9,994 nt of DNA, taken from contig CALXGU010000043.1 in assembly GCA_944387905.1 (NCBI GenBank), positions 1 to 9,994 on the forward strand, read 5' to 3'. Each line of letters starts with the position of its first letter. The first letter of the stretch is position 1. A program made the position numbers and the translations under genes. The notes beneath the pieces are model-generated. The model did no database searches, had not been told where the DNA came from, and saw only the letters and a program-made list of their open reading frames with translations. Shown piece by piece: positions 1 to 5,854 of this stretch. This DNA comes from an uncultured Clostridia bacterium. GTDB taxonomy: Bacteria > Bacillota > Clostridia > Oscillospirales > QAKW01.

Positions 1-762
1 GTAACCATATGCAGGAAGCTGCTCTGAGCCGTCGGTTAATGTTTTGCCGTTATCAAAATCAGATGACTTTAAAATAAACCCATCACCGGTATAAGAAACA
101 CCGTCTATTACCATCATCGGTTCAAGTTCTTGTGACTGTGCTTTTTCAGCTGCCTCAAGTTTGAATGCCCATTTATGATTGGCAATTTTAACTTCGAGTT
201 CTGCTGTGTCTTCAACACATTTTTCACCGTCCAAACGTGTTGAACGATAAACGCCGCCTGTAAAAACAGTCTCTTTTTCGGTATCCCAGGCTTCATTTGC
301 AGCCCAGCCGTCCTTCATGTCCTCAAGTGTCCAGTCGGTCACTTCGGCATTAGGACTGATACCTGCGTTTGATCCCAGTATTACGCCTTTATATCTGATG
401 ATAATCGGCTCTGTATATGTACCGGGAGCAAAGATGAATACCGGAACATCATTTAGAATATCCGGGTTTTTTGCGAAATACGCGTCAGATGCAGCTGCGT
501 ATGAGCTGAAATGACGGCTCGCATCATATGTTTCTGTATAAGTCTTGCCTCTGTAGTAGTAGCTGAGTTCAGCGTCTGCTACAAGATCTTCTGTGGTCCA
601 CGCACTATTGATTATGTAAGCAGTAGTGCGTACTTCGTCATAATCGATATTCTCCGCGTCATATGGTGCAGCCATTGTAGGCAGGCAGAAAACAGATACC
701 ATTGAAAGCACCATCAAGACTGAGAGAACAAGCGATATGACACGCTTTGATGTCTTGCCCAT
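1..762 (-). CDS. Secreted parallel beta-helix-like protein, N-terminal part (runs off left edge)
   Basis: The minus-strand frame is open from ATG at 762 to the window edge, giving 254 residues with no stop. The start is fixed by an AGGAG site about 10 nt upstream (773-777) and a promoter at 817-845. Residues 1-32 form a classic Sec signal peptide: a basic start (MGKTSKR), a hydrophobic run rich in V, L, S and M, then PTMAA with probable cleavage after A31 or A32. The protein is therefore exported. Residues about 105-138 (DVPVFIFAPGTYTEP, then IIIRYKGVILGSNAGISPN) look like the opening rungs of a right-handed parallel beta-helix, the fold of pectate-lyase-like and other polysaccharide-active or surface proteins. 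The catalytic part and C-terminus lie outside the window, so no enzyme activity can be assigned. The neighbouring glycosyl hydrolase suggests a role at the cell surface in glycan handling, which is inference. Frame and export are well supported; the fold is moderate. Confidence 0.8.
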   Translation of the reverse strand, partial: MGKTSKRVISLVLSVLMVLSMVSVFCLPTMAAPYDAENIDYDEVRTTAYIINSAWTTEDLVADAELSYYYRGKTYTETYDASRHFSSYAAASDAYFAKNPDILNDVPVFIFAPGTYTEPIIIRYKGVILGSNAGISPNAEVTDWTLEDMKDGWAANEAWDTEKETVFTGGVYRSTRLDGEKCVEDTAELEVKIANHKWAFKLEAAEKAQSQELEPMMVIDGVSYTGDGFILKSSDFDNGKTLTDGSEQLPAYGY

Positions 763-816
763 TTTCTTTTCACTCCTTTTTTATATTTGCAAACACTATG
801 CAATATGGGTAAATTA

Positions 817-845
817 ATTATATATTTTTAATTTTGTTAAGTCAA
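817..845 (-). promoter_or_regulatory. Sigma-A-type promoter of the secreted beta-helix gene
   Basis: Read on the minus strand, TTGACT (840-845) and a perfect TATAAT (817-822) are separated by 17 bp. This predicts a transcript start near 810 and a leader of roughly 48 nt before the ATG at 762. Spacing and near-consensus hexamers make it a good vegetative promoter. Confidence 0.7.
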
Positions 846-988
846 CAGGATTTAAACTCCATAAATCACCATACATTTACAAATTGACACAAATTTGACC
901 TAATGAAGACTTTTTTTTACGTTTTGAATACGGATTTATTTTTTTTTTGTGAATTTTACACAGTTTTTAGAATTAAATTTCTACATAT

Positions 989-1031
989 GCGTAATTATGC
1001 ATATAATTATATCCGTTTTGCGTTATTACGC
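989..1031. repeat. Pair of similar near-palindromes, candidate operator sites
   Basis: GCGTAATTATGC (989-1000) and GCGTTATTACGC (1020-1031) share the form GCGTWATTAYGC. Each is an imperfect dyad with GC-rich ends in an otherwise very AT-rich region. Their centres lie 31 bp apart, close to three helical turns, so a protein bound at both would sit on one DNA face. They are about 40 and 71 bp upstream of the -35 box of the hydrolase promoter. No specific regulator is recognised. Confidence 0.35.
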
Positions 1032-1069
1032 TATTTATTCCGTATTTAAATATATTTAATTCTGTCCAT

Positions 1070-1091
1070 ATTGACACAAAAAAATGTCAAT
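1070..1091. promoter_or_regulatory. Candidate operator dyad over the -35/spacer
   Basis: ATTGACA (1070-1076) is repeated in inverse as TGTCAAT (1085-1091), with 8 bp between. The dyad covers the -35 box and most of the spacer, where a bound repressor would block RNA polymerase. The left arm is also the -35 hexamer, so part of the symmetry could be chance. Confidence 0.4.
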
Positions 1092-1099
1092 GCTATAAT
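1071..1099 (+). promoter_or_regulatory. Perfect-consensus extended -10 promoter of the GH20-like gene
   Basis: TTGACA (1071-1076) and TATAAT (1094-1099) are both perfect, with a 17-bp spacer, and TG at 1091-1092 forms an extended -10 element. The predicted start is near 1106, leaving a leader of about 22 nt with a GGGGGA ribosome site (1118-1123) before ATG 1129. So strong a core is expected to need repression, and a dyad overlaps it. Confidence 0.85.
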
Positions 1100-1128
1100 G
1101 TGCAAAAATATGAATTCGGGGGAAATGT

Positions 1129-2967
1129 ATGTTTTTCACACCTAAAAGTTTTGAAACAACGCAGTTTAGAGTCAACCTGAAGAAAAATATCAATTTATCC
1201 GGAATCAAGGGCTATCCCGCAGACGTGATCAGCCGGCTGTCTGCAGAATACGGGACGGCTGACGGCGGCATAGATTCGGTCACCGCATCTCATGATACTT
1301 CAATGCCGCCCGAATCCTACAAAATTATGATAGACAGGGATACCGTTTCCATATCTCACGCGGATTCAAGAGGTCTTATTTACGCGGCCGTCACATTAAA
1401 ACAGCTTTTATTTTCAGACGGACTGTATACGGGGACACTGTATGATCAGCCCGACTGCAGCTTCAGAGGCTACAGGGTGTTCTTGCCCGGCAGAAACTCC
1501 TTTGACGAATTCTATGATATGATAGATACCATAGTCTACTATAAATATAACTACATCTCATTTGAGATCGGCGGCGCGATGGAATACAAAAGACACCCTG
1601 AGATAAACGAAAAATGGGCGGAATTTGCCGCTGAAACACACAGATACTCGGACAGAACACACGAGATACAAAACGGTTTTGACTGGGCTAAAAACTCTAT
1701 ACATACCGACAACGGAGAGGGAGATATACTTACCCAAAACGAGGTGCGTCAGCTGATAGATTACTGCAGATACAGGGGTCTGGAGGTATATCCCGAGGTG
1801 CCGACCCTGTCTCATACAGATTATATATGCATGGCTCATCCTCAGCTTGCCGAACGCGCAGAGGATCCCTATCCGGACACTTACTGTCCGAGCAATCCCG
1901 ATACATATAAAATCGTATTCGATATTCTGGAAGAGGTTATAGACGTATTTGAGCCCAAGCTTATAAACATCGGCCACGATGAGTATTATTCCATGTGTCT
2001 GTGCGACAGATGTAAAGACAAAAGACCCTATGAGGTATTTGCCCGGGATGTGATAAAAATACACGATTTTCTTGCGGACAGAGGGATCAAAACCTGCATG
2101 TGGGGAGATAAGCTTTTGCCGGTCGTGACTCCGTCAGGCAAAAGCTACGGCGGCGCAGGTGAAGACCGCTTGTCAAAATCCGGTAAGCACAGATTTTTTC
2201 CGCCTACTTTTCAATGCCAGTGCATACTGCCGAAAGATATAATGATGATACATTGGTATTACGGCTTCGGCATGCAGTATGACCTTATTCTCCGCTCACA
2301 CGGATATCCGACCGTATTCGGCAATATGGCCGTTGACAAGGTGGAAAACTGGCGCATGCGCAAAAACTTCGGACTGCTGGGCGGAAGCTGCTCCAACTGG
2401 GGATCCAATCGCTGGGAATACTTACAGCGCAACAATCAGTACATAAATATCATTATGGGCGCCTACGCAATGTGGAGCGACTCTTATGACTCGAGCGATC
2501 TCAATCAGCTGCGCACACGCGCGTTTGATGAGGCGTATCTGCTGCATTACGGAAATACCGCAAACGGCGGTTTTATTGAAGTTACACACACCACGGACCT
2601 CAATATACCGTATAAGGTGTTTTACGACGGCGTGTTCATCGAAGACGAAAAATACCATATGGGAAGATATAGGCTGACATATTCGGACGGAGACACAGCC
2701 GAATTCGAGGTAAAATACGGTACCAACATCTCAAACGACAGCATTCCCTGCTCTCTGGGCGAAAACGACGAGGCTGATCCTGCACTGTCTGTCGCCGAAT
2801 CCGCTCTCGGCGAGGTCTCCTATTCCACCATACCCAGAGCTATCGACGGAAGGACCTGGTACAAAACCGCATTCAAAAATCCGCATCCCGAAAAAGCTCC
2901 GTTGAAATTTGAATACATTTCCGACAACGGCAACTGCGTATCTGTCAGATCAGTAAATTTTAATTGA
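1129..2967 (+). CDS. Family-20-like glycosyl hydrolase (beta-N-acetylhexosaminidase-like), cytoplasmic
   Basis: The protein has 612 residues. Residues about 10-105 match the small alpha/beta domain preceding the GH20 barrel (RGLIYAAVTLKQLL at 81-94). The (beta/alpha)8 barrel begins at FRGYRVFLPGR (112-122) and carries YPEVPTLSHTDYI (221-233) and LINIGHDEYY (278-287). D284-E285 is the expected catalytic Asp-Glu pair of substrate-assisted catalysis, in which the substrate 2-acetamido group attacks the anomeric carbon. MWGDKLL (324-330), MIHWYYG (373-379) and SNWGSNRWE (422-430) supply aromatic residues likely to line the sugar pocket. Three cysteines follow the catalytic pair (C290, C292, C295). 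Residues about 485-612 form a tail with no recognised domain. There is no signal peptide or membrane segment, so it should act on imported oligosaccharides inside the cell. The start is set by GGGGGA 5 nt upstream of ATG 1129 and a consensus promoter. The family call is firm; the exact substrate (terminal GlcNAc, GalNAc or another sugar) is unknown. Confidence 0.85.
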   Translation: MFFTPKSFETTQFRVNLKKNINLSGIKGYPADVISRLSAEYGTADGGIDSVTASHDTSMPPESYKIMIDRDTVSISHADSRGLIYAAVTLKQLLFSDGLYTGTLYDQPDCSFRGYRVFLPGRNSFDEFYDMIDTIVYYKYNYISFEIGGAMEYKRHPEINEKWAEFAAETHRYSDRTHEIQNGFDWAKNSIHTDNGEGDILTQNEVRQLIDYCRYRGLEVYPEVPTLSHTDYICMAHPQLAERAEDPYPDTYCPSNPDTYKIVFDILEEVIDVFEPKLINIGHDEYYSMCLCDRCKDKRPYEVFARDVIKIHDFLADRGIKTCMWGDKLLPVVTPSGKSYGGAGEDRLSKSGKHRFFPPTFQCQCILPKDIMMIHWYYGFGMQYDLILRSHGYPTVFGNMAVDKVENWRMRKNFGLLGGSCSNWGSNRWEYLQRNNQYINIIMGAYAMWSDSYDSSDLNQLRTRAFDEAYLLHYGNTANGGFIEVTHTTDLNIPYKVFYDGVFIEDEKYHMGRYRLTYSDGDTAEFEVKYGTNISNDSIPCSLGENDEADPALSVAESALGEVSYSTIPRAIDGRTWYKTAFKNPHPEKAPLKFEYISDNGNCVSVRSVNFN

Positions 2968-2985
2968 GGAAAAAGCGAATACCTC

Positions 2986-3013
2986 TTGAATTTAAAATCC
3001 AATCGGCTATAAT
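2986..3013 (+). promoter_or_regulatory. Promoter of the MATE/MmcQ pair, nested in the terminator
   Basis: TTGAAT (2986-2991) and a perfect TATAAT (3008-3013) are separated by 16 bp, predicting a start near 3020 inside the terminator loop. Transcripts from here carry only the right arm of the hairpin and so cannot form it. The leader to the TTG start at 3080 would be about 60 nt. Confidence 0.55.
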
Positions 3014-3049
3014 AATTGTGTATGCATTTTTACAGCCGATTTGTTTTTT
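3001..3049 (+). terminator. Intrinsic terminator of the GH20-like gene
   Basis: AATCGGCT (3001-3008) pairs perfectly with AGCCGATT (3034-3041), with some further A-U pairs inside a long loop. It is followed directly by TTGTTTTTT (3041-3049). It lies 34 nt after the hydrolase stop. The loop is long for a terminator, so efficiency may be moderate. The next promoter is nested in it. Confidence 0.6.
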
Positions 3050-3079
3050 AGACCGCGGAACTTTTTGGGGGTGTGTTTG

Positions 3080-4465
3080 TTGAAAAATAACAGTATGGAC
3101 ATGTGTCACGGTCCTGTTTTTAAAAAGATTATGATATATACCCTTCCCATTATCGCGACAGGAATACTTCAGCTGCTGTTCAACGCGGCAGATCTTATTG
3201 TTGTAGGCAGATACTGCGGAAGCATTACTATCGCTGCAGTCAGCGCAACAGGTCCCCTTATAAACTTGATCACCAATCTGTTTCTGGGACTCTCCGTAGG
3301 CTGCGGTGTCACTGTTGCGCACGCGCTCGGCTCTCACGATGATAACGTCGTGCATAAAACTGTGCATACTGCTATTCCGATAGCCGTGATTTGCGGTATC
3401 ATACTTACTTTTGTCGGCATATTCGGAGCGGACTATTTCCTCAGACTCATGGGTACGCCCGAAAATGTGCACTCTCTTTCCGCTACATATATAAAAATTT
3501 ACTTTCTCGGAATAACCGCTACTATCGTATATAACTTCGGCGCGTCTATCCTGCGCGCGGCCGGTGATACAAAGGGACCGCTGATATTTCTTTCTGCAGC
3601 CGGTCTGATAAATATAGCTTTAAACATATTTTTTGTAGCTGTTTTCAATATGAGCGTCGCAGGTGTGGCTCTTGCCACCGCTATCTCACAAACAGTTTCC
3701 GCCGTTCTTATTATTCTGTCACTGATGAAGAGAACCGATGCATGTAAACTGATACTCAAAAATTTCAGCATACAAATGCGCCAGCTTTTTAAAATGCTGA
3801 GGATCGGTATACCTGCCGGTATCCAAAGCTCACTGTTTTCGCTTTCGAATGTCATTATTCAGTCCTCTGTCAATTCATTCGGAGACATCGTCATGTCCGG
3901 AAGCGGCGCCGCGGCGAATATCGAGGGCTTTGTCTGGATAGCGATAAACGCCTACAGCCAGACTGCTATCAATTTTGTAGGTCAGAACGTGGGCGCCAAA
4001 AAATATGACAGAGTCAGAAAAATACTGTGGATATGTATATTATGCGTATCAGTTACCGGTATCGTTCTCGGTTGTACAGCATATTTGTTTGCACGACCGC
4101 TGCTGGGCATTTATATTACAGATTCCACCGAAGCTATCGGTTACGGTATCATAAGAATGACATTCATATGCCTTACATATTTTTTGTGCGGGCTCATGGA
4201 CGTCACGACCGGCGCAATACGAGGAATGGGCTCAAGCCTTACACCTATGATAATTTCTATCGCCGGTATCTGCGGTATCCGCATTCTATGGATCTATACC
4301 ATATTCCGTATGCCCCAGTATCACTCTCTTGAATCGCTGTTCATTTCTTATCCCATCTCCTGGATCATTACTTTTGCTATCCAGCTTACTGTTTTCATGA
4401 TAATCTATACAAAACAGGCTCGCAGAGCAAAACAATCGGCGAAAGCAGTCTTGGCTCAAGTATGA
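3080..4465 (+). CDS. MATE family multidrug/cation antiporter
   Basis: The protein is a 461-residue integral membrane protein with about 12 hydrophobic segments. The MATE family exports drugs or metabolites in exchange for Na+ or H+. Family signatures include NAADLIVVGRYCG in the first helix region (35-47), RAAGDTKGP after the fourth segment, FVGQNVGAKKYDR opening the second half, and IRGMGSSLTPM with SYPISW near the end. The frame is open further upstream, from TTG 3041, but the likely start is TTG 3080 (MKNNSMDMCHGP), because GGGGGTG (3067-3073) sits about 8 nt before it. ATG 3095 has no such site, and TTG 3041 lies in the terminator arm. It has its own promoter, and its stop overlaps the next gene's ATG (ATGA at 4462-4465), so the two are probably translationally coupled. 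The substrate cannot be told from sequence. Confidence 0.92.
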   Translation: MKNNSMDMCHGPVFKKIMIYTLPIIATGILQLLFNAADLIVVGRYCGSITIAAVSATGPLINLITNLFLGLSVGCGVTVAHALGSHDDNVVHKTVHTAIPIAVICGIILTFVGIFGADYFLRLMGTPENVHSLSATYIKIYFLGITATIVYNFGASILRAAGDTKGPLIFLSAAGLINIALNIFFVAVFNMSVAGVALATAISQTVSAVLIILSLMKRTDACKLILKNFSIQMRQLFKMLRIGIPAGIQSSLFSLSNVIIQSSVNSFGDIVMSGSGAAANIEGFVWIAINAYSQTAINFVGQNVGAKKYDRVRKILWICILCVSVTGIVLGCTAYLFARPLLGIYITDSTEAIGYGIIRMTFICLTYFLCGLMDVTTGAIRGMGSSLTPMIISIAGICGIRILWIYTIFRMPQYHSLESLFISYPISWIITFAIQLTVFMIIYTKQARRAKQSAKAVLAQV

Positions 4466-5130
4466 CGATAGATGAGATTTTTAAAGATAAAATTCCCAAT
4501 TTTCAAAAGCTAAAGGCCTTTGGTTTTAAACAAAACGGAGATGAATTTGAGTATACAACTTCTATTGCGCGCAATCAGCTGGTCATGACGGTCACGATCA
4601 TTGCCGATAAAACCGTCAAAACAAAAGTGACAGATCCCGCCGCTGACAGCGAGTACGTTCTTCACCGCGATCAGACGCTGGCAGGAGCTTTTATCGGTAT
4701 GGTGCGGACAGACCACGACAGCCTGCTTTGCAAAATAGCTCAAAACTGCTTTGATATGTGCGCTTTCAGGTCAGTCCAGGCTCTTCAGCTTATCGGTTAT
4801 GTGCATCATACGCACGGCGATCTGCTGGAATTTTTATGGAAAAGCTCACCTCAGAGCGCTGTCTGGAGAAGAAAGGACACCGGTAAATGGTACGGAGTCA
4901 TGATGGCTGTACCCGGCAGAAGACTGGGCCTTGATTTTGATGAGAAGGCCGAAATCTTAGATTTGCGTGCAGCGGACATGGATATAGACGCGCTTCTGGA
5001 CTCCGCCAGATTCCTTCCGGGATATCACATGAGCAAAAAACACTGGTACACCGTGTGTCTTGACGGTTCGGTACCAACCGAGGAAATTTGCAGGCTTATC
5101 GATAAAAGCTATGACTTCGCAGTGAAATGA
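4462..5130 (+). CDS. MmcQ/YjbR-family protein with N-terminal extension
   Basis: The protein has 222 residues and is soluble. The C-terminal half (about 115-220) matches the MmcQ/YjbR fold, a small CyaY-like alpha/beta domain: residues SAVWRRKDTGKWYGVMMAV, a turn at EILDLRA, then PGYHMSKKHWYTVCLDGSV and the final helix EEICRLIDKSYDF. YjbR proteins are often called DNA-binding, but their biochemical role is not settled. The first 110 residues are an extension that plain YjbR proteins of about 120 residues lack. It has alternating strands (YTTSIARNQLVMTVTIIADKT split by turns) and a helix-rich part to about residue 110. The ATG overlaps the MATE stop, and no good ribosome site precedes it, so translation is probably coupled to the pump. 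A repeat-hairpin follows at 5153. The domain call is confident; the function is unknown. Confidence 0.85.
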   Translation: MTIDEIFKDKIPNFQKLKAFGFKQNGDEFEYTTSIARNQLVMTVTIIADKTVKTKVTDPAADSEYVLHRDQTLAGAFIGMVRTDHDSLLCKIAQNCFDMCAFRSVQALQLIGYVHHTHGDLLEFLWKSSPQSAVWRRKDTGKWYGVMMAVPGRRLGLDFDEKAEILDLRAADMDIDALLDSARFLPGYHMSKKHWYTVCLDGSVPTEEICRLIDKSYDFAVK

Positions 5131-5152
5131 CTTTTTTATATTTTAAAACAAT

Positions 5153-5192
5153 AAACGTAAGACCGGCTTTGTATAAAGCCGGTCTTACGTTT
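5153..5192. terminator. 18-bp perfect hairpin between convergent genes, probable bidirectional terminator
   Basis: Positions 5153-5170 pair perfectly with 5175-5192 (18 bp, core AAGACCGGCTTT), leaving a GTAT tetraloop. On the minus strand the stem is followed by TTTATTGTTTT, a usable U-tract. On the plus strand it is followed by GGCGGC, so there is only the short run of T at the end of the stem itself. It lies 22 nt past the mmcQ-like stop and 95 nt past the ankyrin gene stop. It could instead be a short interspersed palindromic repeat. Confidence 0.6.
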
Positions 5193-5286
5193 GGCGGCAC
5201 CGGAGTGTTTTGTATGATGAGTTAGCAATAAGAAAAAGCGGGAAAACGCTCGGCAAAATTACGTCTGATTATGCAGAATAAACATC

Positions 5287-5718
5287 TTACGCATTGCCTT
5301 TTATCCTGTCTGTAAATCTTTCTGCCAGAAAATGCCCCAGATTTTTTATTGTCTTTATGTCGGCTTTCAAGCATTCCTGTCTTTGCCTGAGTATGATTTT
5401 AATGGCACGGCGCATGTGCTTATCATAGCAGCTGTTTTGCATCTCGCTGATTATTTTGAGTCCGAATCTTCTCACGTCAAGTCCGTTTTCTATAAATATT
5501 TCAGTCAGCATAGGCGCGAAAAAACCCGATCTCAAATTTGCTCCGTACAAGCTGCAATACCCCTCCATTACTATTGACAGAACACTTTCTCCGAAGTCGT
5601 TTACACAATTAGGATCCGCCCCCATATCGAACAGTCTCTGTATTTTCGCAAACGACGGCATATCCTTGACGCACTCTCTTATAAGTATTCTTTCTATATT
5701 TCCTATTCTTTTTTTCAT
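5287..5718 (-). CDS. Small ankyrin-repeat-like protein
   Basis: The protein has 143 residues, with no signal peptide or membrane segment. Residues about 24-57 carry one clear ankyrin-type repeat (AKIQRLFDMGADPN, then DFGESVLSIVMEG): a helix, the GADPN turn and the next helix. Residues 68-110 look like a second, degenerate repeat (MLTEIFIENGLDVRRFG and a basic helix). The rest is a basic alpha-helical tail (RQRQECLKADIKTIKN). Ankyrin repeats bind protein partners and have no activity of their own, so the role is unknown. The start at 5718 is supported by GGGAGG about 7 nt upstream and a TAAAAT box at 5748-5753. It is divergent from bioY, with which it shares a mirrored promoter element, and convergent with the mmcQ-like gene across the 5153 hairpin. 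Confidence 0.75.
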   Translation of the reverse strand: MKKRIGNIERILIRECVKDMPSFAKIQRLFDMGADPNCVNDFGESVLSIVMEGYCSLYGANLRSGFFAPMLTEIFIENGLDVRRFGLKIISEMQNSCYDKHMRRAIKIILRQRQECLKADIKTIKNLGHFLAERFTDRIKGNA

Positions 5719-5737
5719 CTTTTTTCCTCCCTGTCTG

Positions 5738-5770
5738 ATTTGTCTGTATTTTACAGCATTATTTGTACAA
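5738..5770 (-). promoter_or_regulatory. Promoter element of the ankyrin gene, mirrored copy of the bioY element
   Basis: Read on the minus strand, TGCTGTAAAAT (5748-5758) holds a -10 box TAAAAT at 5748-5753, predicting a start near 5741 and a leader of about 23 nt. GACAAAT (5738-5744) follows and TTGTA (5766-5770) precedes, in the same order as in the bioY promoter. The -35 position (TGTTTA, 5771-5776) is poor, so this promoter is probably weak or needs an activator. Confidence 0.45.
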
Positions 5771-5793
5771 TAAACAGGACATTAATATTATTG

Positions 5794-5822
5794 TTGACAT
5801 TGTAACCTTAGTGCTGTAAAAT
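5794..5822 (+). promoter_or_regulatory. bioY promoter
   Basis: A perfect TTGACA (5794-5799) and TAAAAT (5817-5822) are separated by 17 bp. The predicted start is near 5829, giving a leader of about 26 nt that contains GGAGTGA (5844-5850) before ATG 5855. A dyad lies over the spacer and -10. Confidence 0.75.
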
Positions 5823-5831
5823 GGGTGACAA
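5800..5831. promoter_or_regulatory. Candidate biotin operator (BirA-like dyad)
   Basis: TTGTAACC (5800-5807) and GGTGACAA (5824-5831) form an inverted repeat of the shape TTGTNACC-N16-GGTNACAA, matching at seven of eight positions and spanning 32 bp. Known BirA operators in Firmicutes and enterobacteria are of the type TTGTWAACC-N14-16-GGTTWACAA, with a similar total span. The position over the spacer and -10 of the bioY promoter fits repression when biotin is plentiful. The half-sites depart from consensus, so this remains a candidate. Confidence 0.4.
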
Positions 5832-5854
5832 ATATGCCCGATCGGAGTGATTTT

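Larger units (their letters stand above)
763..1128. other. Divergent AT-rich intergenic control region
   Basis: This 366-nt gene-free stretch separates two divergently transcribed genes. It holds a promoter for each direction (817-845 minus, 1071-1099 plus). It also holds a tandem AAATTGAC/AAATTTGAC repeat at 881-899, long T-runs at 911-918 and 939-948 followed by shorter tracts about one helical turn apart, two near-palindromes GCGTAATTATGC (989-1000) and GCGTTATTACGC (1020-1031), and a TTGACA/TGTCAA dyad over the plus promoter. No convincing small coding frame or structured RNA was seen. The layout suggests regulated, possibly shared control of the two neighbours; that is inference. Confidence 0.6.

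Noticed and set aside
1558..2064. 168-codon open frame on the minus strand inside the GH20-like gene
   Set aside because: Antisense to a clear enzyme, no ribosome site, and cysteine- and isoleucine-rich sequence without domain features.
2960..3472. 170-codon minus-strand frame over the start of the MATE gene
   Set aside because: Crosses the terminator and MATE promoter antisense; its sequence mirrors the transporter helices and has no family resemblance.
3499..3855. 118-codon minus-strand frame within the MATE gene
   Set aside because: Shadow of the transporter's coding strand; no start signal.
4027..4332. 101-codon plus-strand frame in another phase of the MATE gene
   Set aside because: Tyr/Arg-rich out-of-frame reading of a well-supported transporter, no ribosome site.
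5456..5773. 105-codon hydrophobic plus-strand frame opposite the ankyrin gene
   Set aside because: The minus-strand frame has a ribosome site, promoter box and recognisable repeat; this one has none.
5791..5831. Alternative biotin-operator reading with TTGTTGACA as the left half-site
   Set aside because: The gap to the right half-site would be 23 nt, too long for a BirA dyad; TTGTAACC gives the expected span.
5825..5854. Upstream GTG start extending BioY by 10 residues
   Set aside because: It lies at or before the predicted transcript start and has no ribosome site, whereas ATG 5855 has GGAGTGA.
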